A stretch of DNA of 64,000 bases from CAVSRC01 sp963732845 (GCA_963732845.1 CAVTBE010000005.1:248001-312000), one strand, 5' to 3'; counted from the first letter of the stretch, positions 46,410-55,344 are shown. A program made the numbers and translations. Notes: generated from the letters alone by a model not told the origin.

Positions 46410-46931
46410 CCCTTGCCGCATCAGATCGGTCGCCCGGCGGATCGTCCGCGCCAGATGGGCGTGCGCATCCTTGACGCTCGTGACCCGCGCCTCGGGCAGC
46501 ATGGGAAACGTCACCACCGAGATCTCCCACAGGTCGACCTCGTAGAGGGCGCGCACGCCGGTCTTGGCGTCGGTACGCCCGCGCACGGTGCGATAGCCGA
46601 TCGACAGCCCGTCGAGGGCGCCGGCGCGCATCAGCGACAGCACCTCGCGCGCCCTCTCCACCTGCGTCGTCAGCCGGCCCTTGACGAACAGCCCCTCGCC
46701 GTCCTCGCGGATGTCGAGCCACACGCCGATCGGCGTGTTGGGGTCGTGCTGAAACAGCATCTTGACGCCGCCCGCCCCGCGCTTCGCCAGCGAGGCGCGG
46801 AAGGCGCCGGGCATCACCATGTCGCGGCCGAGATCGGCACGGCCGAACAGGCTGGCATAGCCGGCGAATGTGCCATCGGCCTCGACGGCCGCGAGCGTCG
46901 CCCGGGCGAATTTCCGTTCGGTGAGGATCAT
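46371..46931 (-). CDS. GTA prohead protease (g4, HK97 family)
   Basis: A 186-residue S78-type serine protease that trims the capsid protein during maturation. TERKFARATLAAVEADGTFAGYASLFG is the family N-terminus; the catalytic His is in MLFQHDPNTPIG and the Ser in GALDGLSIGYRTV. The C-terminus runs into a REP-like repeat, so the last few residues are not native. Confidence 0.93.
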   Translation of the reverse strand: MILTERKFARATLAAVEADGTFAGYASLFGRADLGRDMVMPGAFRASLAKRGAGGVKMLFQHDPNTPIGVWLDIREDGEGLFVKGRLTTQVERAREVLSLMRAGALDGLSIGYRTVRGRTDAKTGVRALYEVDLWEISVVTFPMLPEARVTSVKDAHAHLARTIRRATDLMRQGISSPRGRGLRAL

Positions 46932-46942
46932 GAGTACTTTCC

Positions 46943-47096
46943 GAGAAATGTTGTTGTCCCGGCGAAAGCCGGGACCCAGTGGCCATGGGAGTCACCATTC
47001 CGTTCGTCCCCGCGAAGGCGGGGACCCAGGCCGGAGTCGCCAGTGGCACGTCTCGCCTGGATGCCCGCCTCCGCGGGCATGAACGGAGTGTGCGAA
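46943..47096. repeat. REP-like palindromic repeats (CCGTTCGTCCCCGC family)
   Basis: Two units: gtcccggcgaaagccgggac (a perfect hairpin) and ccgttcgtccccgcgaaggc with its inverted end gcgggcatgaacggagtg. Related to the repeat at 8877. It lies upstream of g4. Confidence 0.8.
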
Positions 47097-47111
47097 TGCG
47101 CCTCGTCGTTC

Positions 47112-47249
47112 CTACAGCTCCACAGCGCGCACGCGCGCCGTCCATCCGCGGCGGCGGATCATGCGCGCCAGACCTTGGGCGAAGTCGTGGAAGACGGTGC
47201 GGTGTTCGTCCGAGCGCGTCCCCGCGATCAGCGTCAGCATGTGTTTCAT
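47112..47249 (-). CDS. Small hypothetical protein of the GTA cluster
   Basis: A 45-residue basic protein, MKHMLTLIAGTRSDEHRTVF and onward, ending RGWTARVRAVEL. It lies between g4 and the g3.5-like gene on the same strand, where related clusters also have small genes. No family recognised; coding potential rests on position and a normal composition. Confidence 0.5.
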   Translation of the reverse strand: MKHMLTLIAGTRSDEHRTVFHDFAQGLARMIRRRGWTARVRAVEL

Positions 47250-47288
47250 GGGTCTTGTCCAATCACGGCGTGGAGCCGGTTTTGTCGT

Positions 47289-47457
47289 CCCCTCACCCGG
47301 TGCGCTGCGCGCACCACCCTCTCCCGCGAGGGGAGAGGGTCCGCATGCGGCCCTTCTTGCGCAAGGCCCCTCGGGCACTGCGCTGGATCAAGGCACCAAA
47401 CCCTCTCCCCTCGCGGGAGAGGGTGGCGAGGCCGCCGGCCGAGCCGGGTGAGGGGGC
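47289..47457. repeat. Composite REP-like palindromic repeat between small GTA genes
   Basis: The left end is cccctcacccggtgcgctgc, with ccctctcccgcgaggggaga; the right end holds ccctctcccctcgcgggaga and gccgagccgggtgagggggc. Nearly the same as the repeats at 38841 and 40318. Confidence 0.85.
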
Positions 47458-47484
47458 GGTCCATTGGCATCTATCGGTGTCCCC

Positions 47485-47670
47485 TCAATCGCGATCGAAG
47501 AAGCGGTTCAGCCGCGCGATCTCGTTGACGAAATCGTTGAAGCGCCGGTTGGAGGCGGCAAGCTCCCTGAGTGCCCAGACGAGCAGTGCGCTCGCCCCGC
47601 TCGCCCACAGGAACAGCGCCAGATGGGCCAGGTCGCCGCGCTCGACGAAGGTGTGCGTAAGGTCGTCCAC
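47485..47670 (-). CDS. Small single-TM protein in the GTA g3.5 position
   Basis: A 61-residue protein with one transmembrane helix (LAHLALFLWASGASALLVWAL) and a basic-acidic tail (NRRFNDFVNEIARLNRFFDRD). GTG at 47670 follows a GGAG about 10 bp upstream. Small membrane proteins lie between portal and protease genes in related GTA clusters, so g3.5 is likely; the portal gene has been moved 4 kb away. Confidence 0.62.
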   Translation of the reverse strand: MDDLTHTFVERGDLAHLALFLWASGASALLVWALRELAASNRRFNDFVNEIARLNRFFDRD

Positions 47671-47768
47671 GTCATCGGCGCTCCCAACTCGCGTGTCATT
47701 TCCGGTCGGCGGGAATGCCGGCAGCGTGCTAGGCTTGGCGCACGCCCTCACCTGCCCGCGACCCCGCC

Positions 47769-48383
47769 ATGCATTTCTCCACCTGGCTCACCTTCCTCGC
47801 CGCCACCATCGTGGTGATGATCGCGCCCGGCCCGTCGGTGACCCTGATCGTCGCCAACAGCCTGCGTCACGGCCGCCGCGCGGGTCTGGCCAATGTCGCC
47901 GGCTTCCAGCTTGGCTTCGCCATCATGATAGTGCTGACGCTGGCCGGCCTCGCCTCGCTGATCGCGGCGATGGGCGAATGGTTCGTCTGGGTGCGGCTGG
48001 CAGGCGCCGCCTATCTCGTCTTTCTCGGCGTGAGACTTATCGTCGGGCGCGAGGACGCCCATGCAGACGGCGCTGCGCCGCGTGTCCCGCGCGGCGGCTT
48101 CTTCGCCCAGGCGATGGCGGTCGAGGTCAGCAACCCGAAGGCGCTGCTCTTCTTCGGCGCCTTCTTTCCGCAGTTCATCGATCCCAACGCCAGCGCGACG
48201 CTGCAGATCCTCATCATGGGTGTGACGTCGATGGCGGTCGCCGCGATCACCGATACGATCTATGTGCTTCTCGCCGCCCGCGTCGCCACGGGACTGAGTT
48301 CAGGCCGCGCCCGCTTCATGCGCTGGGGCAGCGGCAGCCTGCTGGTCGCCGGCGGCCTGTGGCTGGCGCTCCGGGGGGAATGA
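47769..48383 (+). CDS. LysE/RhtB-family amino acid exporter
   Basis: A 204-residue inner-membrane transporter with about six helices: MHFSTWLTFLAATIVVMIAPGPSVTLIV (the PGP motif of the family), GVRLIVG, FAQAMAVEVSNPKALLFFGAFFPQFIDP and the C-terminal SGSLLVAGGLWLALRG. It probably exports an amino acid or homoserine lactone-type compound; the substrate is unknown. It is a host-type gene inserted into the GTA cluster on the opposite strand. A degenerate second copy lies at 49424-49731. Confidence 0.93.
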   Translation: MHFSTWLTFLAATIVVMIAPGPSVTLIVANSLRHGRRAGLANVAGFQLGFAIMIVLTLAGLASLIAAMGEWFVWVRLAGAAYLVFLGVRLIVGREDAHADGAAPRVPRGGFFAQAMAVEVSNPKALLFFGAFFPQFIDPNASATLQILIMGVTSMAVAAITDTIYVLLAARVATGLSSGRARFMRWGSGSLLVAGGLWLALRGE

Positions 48384-48731
48384 GGGCCGCCACCTCACGC
48401 CGTAATAGACTCACTGCTGGGCTTGTGTCTGGCGCCGACGGGCTGTCCCGCCACGGCTTAATGGGGCGCGTACTCACCAAATGACGGGTGACTCACGCCG
48501 TTGTTCCGCCGAAAGCAGACATTCGGCGGTGGCATTGCGACGTCCGTTTGCGCCAACTGCCAGCTGCGGACGTTGCCGCCGTGTTGGCGGGAGCACCTTT
48601 GTCCGCAAGTGGGGGCTCGGCCACTGCGCCGTCGCCGAATCCCTCATCACGATCGCCGCCACCGCGACGCTCATCAAGCGGTGGTCGTGATCCAATCAGC
48701 TGGTATCAGCCGCCAGACTTCGTAGTCGGCT
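48384..48731. other. Non-coding spacer with the 3' part of a segmental duplication
   Basis: No gene seen. The stretch from the lysE stop to about 48550 (tctggcgccgacgggctgtc, gccgaaagcagacattcggc) is repeated with changes at 49775-49890. Confidence 0.7.
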
Positions 48732-49073
48732 TCACTTCATGCCTTCAACCGCCGCCGACGCGCACGCGGTTGCGACCTGGGAGCGGTATTTTTCGCTCAC
48801 GTCATCGACCCAGCCAGCCTTGACGACAAAGTCGCCGCGCCTATAGCTGCTCTCCGCCTTCAGGAGCACGAGCTGATCCGGCTGCTGCTGCGCCTTGGCA
48901 ACGCAGAGTGGCGTAAATGCCAGGACGACAGCCGACTGTGCGCTTGCCGCCTCCATCTTTCCGGCCGTGCCGCCGGTTACCCAGCCACCCCAAGCGAAAC
49001 CGATGATCATCGCAGCGATCGCGCCGCCGATCGCGCCCCATACCGCGGGCTTGACCCATTCTGGTACCGTCAT
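48732..49073 (-). CDS. Hypothetical membrane-anchored protein
   Basis: A 113-residue protein with one long glycine-rich hydrophobic helix (PAVWGAIGGAIAAMIIGFAWGGWVTGG) and a soluble C-terminal domain with cysteines in FTPLCVAKAQQQ and ATACASAAVEGMK. Proteins of this layout occur in Hyphomicrobiales as short conserved hypotheticals; the function is unknown. Confidence 0.75.
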   Translation of the reverse strand: MTVPEWVKPAVWGAIGGAIAAMIIGFAWGGWVTGGTAGKMEAASAQSAVVLAFTPLCVAKAQQQPDQLVLLKAESSYRRGDFVVKAGWVDDVSEKYRSQVATACASAAVEGMK

Positions 49074-49423
49074 GGTGAAATCTCCTAAGTCCGGTTTTGG
49101 AACCCGGACTTTCCCGTTTTAAGGCCTGCACCTCATCGCCAGATCAGCGGCCAAAGCCGAAGAAGTGGGAGAAGCTTGGCCGATCATGCCAGCGACGGTT
49201 GCGATACCGGCGCCGGCCGTCGGACCGAGCCTGTGCACCGCATCAAGCGCCCAAAACCAGATCGGCGCGAGGCTCGGAATCTACCCAGTTGGCTGCTGTG
49301 GGTTGAATGCAGACATCTGGCCGTCGAAACTGCGATGTCTGGTCCTGCTTGGGGGAAGCGGAGATCGGCACCTCGTTGAGGCTGGTGATTGGCATGGTCG
49401 TTTCATGAATCCACGCCCGCGCC

Positions 49424-49731
49424 CGCCAGGCGGCGGCTTCTTTGCCCAGACGATGGCGGTCGAGGTCAGCAACCCGAAGGCCCTGCTCTTTTTCGGCGCC
49501 TTCTTTCTGCAGTTCATTCATCGATCCCAACGCGAGCGCCGCCCTTTCAGATCCTCATCATGGGGCTCACCGCCATGGCGGTGGCAGCGATCACCGACAC
49601 GATGGTGGTGCTCACTGCCGCCCGTGTCGCCACGGGGCTCAGCTCAGGCCGCGCCCGCTTCGTGCGCTGGACCAGCGGCAGCCTGCTGGTCGCCGGCGGC
49701 CTCTGGCTGGCGCTCCGAGGGGAGTGGAGGA
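49424..49731 (+). pseudogene. Degenerate lysE/rhtB copy lacking its N-terminus
   Basis: Corresponds to about residues 108-204 of the exporter at 47769: GGFFAQTMAVEVSNPKALLFFGAFF, then, after a frame change near 49520, ILIMGLTAMAVAAITDTMVV and SSGRARFVRWTSGSLLVAGGLWLAL. The first half is absent and indels are present, so it cannot be functional. The rest of the 1045-bp stretch 49074-50118 contains no gene I can support. Confidence 0.88.
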
Positions 49732-50118
49732 GGCCTCCTTCACGCTGTCACAGCCTCGCTATTCGGTTTGTATCTGGCGCCGACAGGCTATCCCGCGACG
49801 GCTTTTGGGGCGCGTACTCGATAAATTGACGGGTGACCGACGCCGTTGTTCTTTCGAAAGCAGACATTCGGCGGTGGCACTGCGTCGTCCGTCGTCCGTC
49901 GTCCGTCGTGCGCCATTAGCCGACGTCGACAAGCGTGTTGAAGTGCCGAGATCAGGCGGTGCCCCGCGACGACCCATCTTTTTACGAGCTGGTCTCAAGT
50001 AAAACTTAATGATCCGCGCAAAGTCTATTTTAACCGCCAACAGTCAGAACTTTTGACGTTGAGCGGGTGATAAGCCGCTGGCGACGCTCTTGCGCCCAAG
50101 GGCAACGAAAGCCGGACA

Positions 50119-51306
50119 ATGCACCTCGACGTGCCCACGCTGATGACGATGGGGAGTTTCATCTCCGCGTGCGCTGGATTGGTGTTGCTGGTGGCGTGGT
50201 GGCAGAACCGGACCATACCGGCGTTGGCTGTATGGGCTGCTAGCGACATCATTATGGGAGCGGGCATTCTCTGTTTTGCACTGGCGTTCATCTCTCAACA
50301 GGCGATCTGGTCCCTCCTCGGTGGGGGCTTTGTCGCAGTCGCACCGGGGCTCATGTGGAAAGCGGCGAGAGCGATTGATGCAAAGCCGGCGCCGTTATTG
50401 CTCGTGTTGGCGGGTGTCGTCATCATCGTGGGCGGGGGCGCAATTCCATTCTCTCGCGACGTTGCGCCGTTGCTGTCGGAGGCGGTCAGCGCGGCATATG
50501 CGCTGGCCGGGGCGGTCACGCTTTGGTCGGGGCGACGGGAGCGGTTGCCCGCGCGCTGGCCGCTTGTTGCCCTCATGGTTCTCCACGGAGCCGTCCTGCT
50601 GGTCGGTGCCGTCAGCACGCTAAGCGGCGGCGTACCATCAGGCGCTGCGCCGCCCGTTTTGAGTCCTTTCGGACTGATTCATTTCGAAGCCAACATATTT
50701 GCCATCGGCACGGCTGTGTTCGTTCTCGCCTTGATCAACGAGCGAAAGGAGATAGCCAGCCAAGCGGCCGCCAAGATCGACGGGTTGACCGGCATCTTCA
50801 ATCGGGCCGCCTTCATGGAAGGTGCGACGAGAGCCGTCGAACGTTGCCGTCGCGACGAAGCGCCGGTTTCGGTCATCATGTTTGACCTGGATTTCTTCAA
50901 GGGCATCAACGACACGCACGGCCACGCCGTTGGTGATGATGTTATCCGCAAGTTTTGCGAAGTCGCCGCCAAAACTATGCGTCCGCACGACCTGTTAGGC
51001 CGCATGGGCGGTGAAGAGTTTGCAGTAGCGATGCCAGGCTCGGGTGCTGAAGCGGCTCACGCGCTTGCCGAGCGCATACGCATAACCTTTGTGGACCAAT
51101 GCCGCTCTATTGGCGATCGCGAAGTGGCTGCCACCGTGAGTGGGGGCGTGTCGACCAGCGAGACCGCCGACCATTCATTATCAGCAATGCTCGAATACGC
51201 GGACATCGCTCTCTACCGAGCCAAGGCGGCTGGTCGAAACCGCGTCGAGCAGGCCGATCAACCGGAGGCACAGCGCCGGCTTTCGAACGTATTGCGTATC
51301 GCCTAA
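50119..51306 (+). CDS. Membrane-bound diguanylate cyclase (GGDEF)
   Basis: A 395-residue protein with about six N-terminal transmembrane helices (a 7TM-like sensor: MGSFISACAGLVLLVAWW, ALAVWAASDIIMGAGILCFALAF, LLLVLAGVVIIVGGG) followed by a GGDEF domain (DGLTGIFNRAAFMEGATRAVE, FDLDFFKGINDTHGHAVGDDVI). The active-site motif GGEEF is intact, so it should make cyclic di-GMP. No obvious inhibitory RxxD four residues upstream. Slightly lower G+C than the GTA genes. Confidence 0.94.
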   Translation: MHLDVPTLMTMGSFISACAGLVLLVAWWQNRTIPALAVWAASDIIMGAGILCFALAFISQQAIWSLLGGGFVAVAPGLMWKAARAIDAKPAPLLLVLAGVVIIVGGGAIPFSRDVAPLLSEAVSAAYALAGAVTLWSGRRERLPARWPLVALMVLHGAVLLVGAVSTLSGGVPSGAAPPVLSPFGLIHFEANIFAIGTAVFVLALINERKEIASQAAAKIDGLTGIFNRAAFMEGATRAVERCRRDEAPVSVIMFDLDFFKGINDTHGHAVGDDVIRKFCEVAAKTMRPHDLLGRMGGEEFAVAMPGSGAEAAHALAERIRITFVDQCRSIGDREVAATVSGGVSTSETADHSLSAMLEYADIALYRAKAAGRNRVEQADQPEAQRRLSNVLRIA

Positions 51307-51575
51307 ATCGCGTGTGCGGGCGAGTCATTGGCGCCCTCAGCGGCCCGGACCCCGAGCACCTCGCTGCTCGTCCAGTCAAACAGATGCTGATCGACGGATG
51401 ACCACCTCAGGCGGGCATCCCCTGATGACGAGCACCGAGGGCGCCTCGTCTATTTCTGCTAGTGGGTCAGAGGCGGACCCTTGTGCGGCGGACCGCGATG
51501 TCTGCGCTCACTACCATAGCGGACCTCGACACCTCGTTGAGGCTGGTGACTGGCAGCCGTTTACAAAGTCCACGC

Positions 51576-52781
51576 TCAGCCCTCCCCCTCCTCCACCGGC
51601 TGATAGCCGACCGCCGCGCGTTTCTCGTTGACGGTGAGGAAGTCGGCCTTGGCGACGCGCTCCCACAGCGCCGCGCGGTCGGCGGAGAGCGCGTCCACCT
51701 GGTCGGCGTCGAACCACAATCTCAATCCCGATCCGGCCGGCGCTCCGTCGCCGAACGACGGCGCCAGCCAGGCGCCGAGCGCCGCGGCGATCTTGCCCGT
51801 CAGTGGCAGGACGGTACCGCGCCAGAAGGCGGCGTTGGCCTCCTTGAAGTTGGCATAGGTGTTGTCGCCGGGGATGCCGAGCAGCATCGGCGGCACGCCG
51901 AAGGCGAGCGCGATCTCGCGCGCCGCGCCGTTCTTCGCCTCGAGGAAATCCATGTCCTTGGGCGAGAGCGACATCGCCTTCCAGTCGAGCCCGCCTTCCA
52001 GCAGCAGCGGCCGCCCGGCCTGACGCGCGCCGGTGAAGCCCGCCTCCAGCTCCGCCTTCAGCCGCTCGTATTGTTCGTTGGTCAGGTTGCCGCCGTCCTT
52101 CGCCTGATAGACCAGCGCGCCGGAGGGCCGCGCCGAATTGTCGAGCAGCGCCTTGTTCCAGGCGCCGGCGGCATTGTGGATGTCGAGCGCCACCGCCGCC
52201 GCCTCGATCGGCGCGAAGCCGTAGTGGTCGTCGAGCGGATGGAAGAGCTTGAGATGGAGGATCGGCGAGAGCCCGTCCGGCGGCACCGGGAAGCGCACCG
52301 AACGTCCGTTCACCGAATATTCGTAAGCCTCCGGCCAGCCGTCGCTGCCCGGCACCACCTTCATGCGGTCGGGGCGCAGCGTATGCAGTTCGCGCAACGC
52401 GCCGTCCACGGCGACCGCTTCGACATAGGCATTGCCCGCCGTCAGCAGGTAGCCGGCCAGCGCCTCGCGGAAGTCGGCGCCCGCCTGCCCGCGGTTCGGC
52501 CGAGCGAGCAGCGAAAGCAGCGGGTGCTCGTCCACCTCGGCCGCGCCGTCATAGAGCAGCCAGGGCACGCTCGCCGAAGCCTCGGCGATCAGGGAGATGC
52601 AGCGATAGGCGATGGCGTTGCCGGCATAGCCCTCGCGCGCCAGTGCCGCATAGTTGCGCGGCGTCCACGCCGGTCGCCCGGCGCTCTGAAAGGCGATCAG
52701 CGGCCCGGCGGCCGACGCCTTGGCGTCCAGGCGTGCCGGTTCGGCCGCGCGAACACGCGGCGCACGAAATGGAATGCGCAT
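51576..52781 (-). CDS. GTA portal protein (g3, HK97 family)
   Basis: A 401-residue phage portal: NAIAYRCISLIAEASASVPWLLYD, HPLLSLLARPNRGQAGADFREALAGYLLTAGNAYVEA, FGVPPMLLGIPGDNTYANFKEANAAFWR and TVNEKRAAVGYQPVEEG. It forms the dodecameric DNA channel at the capsid vertex. The frame is intact. It now stands alone: the terminase genes are 7.5 kb away on one side and the protease gene 4.6 kb on the other. Confidence 0.95.
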   Translation of the reverse strand: MRIPFRAPRVRAAEPARLDAKASAAGPLIAFQSAGRPAWTPRNYAALAREGYAGNAIAYRCISLIAEASASVPWLLYDGAAEVDEHPLLSLLARPNRGQAGADFREALAGYLLTAGNAYVEAVAVDGALRELHTLRPDRMKVVPGSDGWPEAYEYSVNGRSVRFPVPPDGLSPILHLKLFHPLDDHYGFAPIEAAAVALDIHNAAGAWNKALLDNSARPSGALVYQAKDGGNLTNEQYERLKAELEAGFTGARQAGRPLLLEGGLDWKAMSLSPKDMDFLEAKNGAAREIALAFGVPPMLLGIPGDNTYANFKEANAAFWRGTVLPLTGKIAAALGAWLAPSFGDGAPAGSGLRLWFDADQVDALSADRAALWERVAKADFLTVNEKRAAVGYQPVEEGEG

Positions 52782-52793
52782 GAGGCAAGTCTC

Positions 52794-52866
52794 CGTTCAT
52801 CCCCGCACAGGCGGGGAGCAGGACGACGCCAGCGTCCGGCGTTCTAGTGTTCGCAGGCCACGCGTC
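52794..52866. repeat. Partial REP-like repeat between portal and marR genes
   Basis: tccgttcatccccgcacagg with ggcggggagca, and an inverted gcgtccggcgttc section. Diverged member of the family seen at 8877 and 46943. Confidence 0.6.
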
Positions 52867-52891
52867 TTGCTCCCCCCTCGCCACGACAGGA

Positions 52892-53392
52892 TTATTCCGC
52901 TTCGCGCGTGATCCCGGCAATGAGCTTCGCCAGCAGCGCGTCGAGCTCTCTCTGCTCGGTCCTGGTCAGCGTCGAGATGATCTCCGCCTCGTTGGCCGCA
53001 TGGGCCGCGTAGGCTTCGTCGATCCGCCTCCGCCCCTTGGCGGTCAGCGCCACCAGCGTGCCGCGCCGGTCGGTCGGGTGCTTCTTGCGCTTGACCAGGC
53101 CGGCCTTCTCCAGCCGGTCGATGCGCGCCGTCATGCCGCCCGACGACATCATCGTCGTTTCGTAGAGCGCGGTCGGCGTCAGCGCATAGGGCGGCCCGGT
53201 GCGCCTCAGCGTCGCCAGCACGTCGAACTCGCCCGGCTGCAAGCCGAAGCGCGCCATGACCGGCGTCAGCCAGTCGCGCATGACGATCAGCGAGGCCTCG
53301 TTCAGACGGCCGAGCAGGGCCATCGGAAACGGGTCGATCTCGGGGCGCTCCCTGCGCCATTGCGCCGAAGCGATTGCGGCACGGTCGGTCAT
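52892..53392 (-). CDS. MarR-family transcriptional regulator
   Basis: A 166-residue winged-helix regulator: FDVLATLRRTGPPYALTPTAL and MMSSGGMTARIDRLEKAGLVKRKKHPTDRRGTLVALTAKG, the MarR recognition helix and wing. It is transcribed divergently from the EamA transporter gene, with a palindrome between them, so it probably represses itself and the transporter. Confidence 0.92.
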   Translation of the reverse strand: MTDRAAIASAQWRRERPEIDPFPMALLGRLNEASLIVMRDWLTPVMARFGLQPGEFDVLATLRRTGPPYALTPTALYETTMMSSGGMTARIDRLEKAGLVKRKKHPTDRRGTLVALTAKGRRRIDEAYAAHAANEAEIISTLTRTEQRELDALLAKLIAGITREAE

Positions 53393-53398
53393 GGCCTA

Positions 53399-53418
53399 TA
53401 TCTCTTGACATCAAGATA
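53399..53418. promoter_or_regulatory. Candidate MarR operator
   Basis: tatct-c-ttga ca tcaagata: an 8-bp inverted repeat with one extra c in the left arm and a 2-bp centre, 7 bp from the marR start. This matches the usual form of MarR-family operators. A further half-site, ccaagata, lies at 53426-53433. Confidence 0.7.
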
Positions 53419-53482
53419 CTTTATGCCAAGATACTATCACGACCCGAGAGGCGCGCCAAGCGCCTCCGCCGGAGAACCGATC

Positions 53483-54391
53483 ATGACCGCCCGTGTTGCC
53501 GGCGTGGCGTCGATTGTCGCCACCGCGCGCGCGACCCCGCTTGCCCTGCTCATCGTCGTCGGCACGCTGCTCGGCGTCTTCACGGCGATCGCCAAGGCGG
53601 CGACCGTCGCCGGCTGGCACCCACTCGCCTTCCTGTTCTGGTCGCTCGCCGGCTCCGGCGCGATCCTCGCCGGGCTCGCCCTGCGCTTCGGCCAAAGGCC
53701 GCGTCTCGACCGCCGCACGATCCTCTATTTCCTTGGCTCGGGCCTCTTCTCCGGCATGGTGCCGAACGCGCTCTCCTTCGCCGCGATCCCGCATGTCGGG
53801 GCCGGCTTCGTCGCGCTCGGCTTCGCCTTCCCGCCGCTCCTCTCCTACGTCATGGCGCTGGCGCTCCGCATGGAGCGCTTCCGCCCGCAGCGCGCCACCG
53901 GCCTGCTACTGGCGCTGGCCGGCGTCATCGTCCTGGTCGCCGCCAGAATCTCCGTCGGCGATGCTAGTCCGGCGTGGATCGCAATTGCGCTCGCCGCGCC
54001 GGTCGTCGTCGCTGCCGGCAACATCTTCCGCAGCCTCTACTGGCCGGCGGGTGCCACGCCGCTGTCGCTGGCGCCCGGCATGCTCGCCGCCGCCGCACTC
54101 CTTCTCGTGCCCGTCCTCGGCATAGCCGGCGCGCCTCTCCTGCCGCCGTTCGATGCCACGGCTCTCGCTTTACTGTCCATCCAGATCGCCGTCTTCGCGG
54201 CGACCTTCGGCCTGATCTTCGTCCTGCAGTCGCTGGCCGGCCCGGTCTATCTCAGCCAGATCGGTTCGGTCGGCGCGGCGGCCGGCGGTGCGATTGCCAT
54301 TGTCGTCCTCGGCGAGCCGGCAAGTCCGGGACTGGCCGTCGCCGCGCTCGCCATTCTCGGCGGCGCCTGGCTGGTCAACCGAACGCGCTGA
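53483..54391 (+). CDS. EamA/DMT-family transporter
   Basis: A 302-residue protein with about ten helices in two EamA repeats: TPLALLIVVGTLLGVFTAIAKAATV, SGLFSGMVPNALSFAAIPHVGAGFVALGFAFPP, and the second half ending VYLSQIGSVGAAAGGAIAIVVLGEPAS. ATG at 53483 has a GGAG upstream. Likely drug or metabolite exporter under control of the divergent MarR regulator; the substrate is unknown. Confidence 0.9.
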   Translation: MTARVAGVASIVATARATPLALLIVVGTLLGVFTAIAKAATVAGWHPLAFLFWSLAGSGAILAGLALRFGQRPRLDRRTILYFLGSGLFSGMVPNALSFAAIPHVGAGFVALGFAFPPLLSYVMALALRMERFRPQRATGLLLALAGVIVLVAARISVGDASPAWIAIALAAPVVVAAGNIFRSLYWPAGATPLSLAPGMLAAAALLLVPVLGIAGAPLLPPFDATALALLSIQIAVFAATFGLIFVLQSLAGPVYLSQIGSVGAAAGGAIAIVVLGEPASPGLAVAALAILGGAWLVNRTR

Positions 54392-54401
54392 AGCGCCCGT
54401 C

Positions 54402-54722
54402 TCAGCTGCGGCGATAGAAGATGTCGCCGAACACCGAGATGGTCGTCTGGTCGACATAGGTGATGTTGAAATAGACGTGCTGCGGCCCGGTATAGCCGGG
54501 ATAGGTGATGGTCAGGATGCCGCCGGTGCTGGTGGCGTTCCAGCCGCAGTCGCCGGCCACCTGCGTGCCCTGCACGGCAGCGAAGCGGCAGCCGCTCGCC
54601 GAAACGTAGAGCTCCTCGCTGTTGTCCCGGGTTGTCCAGTAGCCCACTGGCGGCGGCGCCGCGGCCAGCGCCGGCGCCACCCAGGCCAGCGCCAGAATCA
54701 AAAGAGAGATGATCGCCCGCAT
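54402..54722 (-). CDS. Secreted hypothetical protein
   Basis: A 106-residue protein with a signal peptide (MRAIISLLILALAWVAPALA), a WTTRDNSEELYVSASGCRFAAVQG segment and a second cysteine in VAGDCGWNAT, so one disulfide is likely. No family recognised. Convergent with the EamA gene (10 bp between stops). Confidence 0.72.
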   Translation of the reverse strand: MRAIISLLILALAWVAPALAAAPPPVGYWTTRDNSEELYVSASGCRFAAVQGTQVAGDCGWNATSTGGILTITYPGYTGPQHVYFNITYVDQTTISVFGDIFYRRS

Positions 54723-54886
54723 GATCGAAGCTCCCTTGCCCAATCGGCCGTCGCCCGGTGCGAGCCTAGAGCAAGCCGAAACCCCCTCCAACCTCCGATT
54801 GAGGCGCGGCCTCTCGTCCCCTGTTCGTCTCCGACGGCCCTGGCTAGGGTCCGTCGGATGCAAGCAACCACGAATCGGACCTGCCA

Positions 54887-55255
54887 ATGACCTCCGACCC
54901 CGCCTGGTTCTCCCGTCTCGCCATCGCTGCGGCCGGCCTGCTCGGCGCCATCGGCGTCATGGCAGCAGCCGGCGCCACCCATTTCGGCGACACCCGCGTC
55001 CTGGGCTCCCTGGCGCTGATCGCGCTCAGCCAGGCGCCGGCGGTGCTGGTGCTGGCGCTGATGGCCGGCCGTCACTGGTCGACGCGCGCCGCCACCGTGC
55101 TCATCGGCCTCGGCGCGCTGATCTTCTCGGCCGATCTCATCGCGCTCCATCTGATGGGCGCCAGCCCGCTGCCGATCATGGCGCCGATCGGCGGCAGCGC
55201 CATGATCCTCGGCTGGCTGACGCTCATCCCGGCAGCCTTCCTCGGCCAGCGCTAG
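54887..55255 (+). CDS. DUF423-family inner-membrane protein
   Basis: A 122-residue protein with four helices: LAIAAAGLLGAIGVMAAAGATHFG (matching the GxxGxxGVxxGAxGAH start of DUF423), LIALSQAPAVLVLALMAG, LIGLGALIFSADLIALHLMG and a final helix with LGWLTLIPAAFL. Function of the family not established. Confidence 0.82.
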   Translation: MTSDPAWFSRLAIAAAGLLGAIGVMAAAGATHFGDTRVLGSLALIALSQAPAVLVLALMAGRHWSTRAATVLIGLGALIFSADLIALHLMGASPLPIMAPIGGSAMILGWLTLIPAAFLGQR

Positions 55256-55344
55256 CGATGCTGAATTGGCTTTCCCTGTCCCCGACCTGATCAGGGTGTG
55301 AGGGAGCCAGGTGCTCCCTCTTCTCCACGGCGTGGCCCGCGTTT

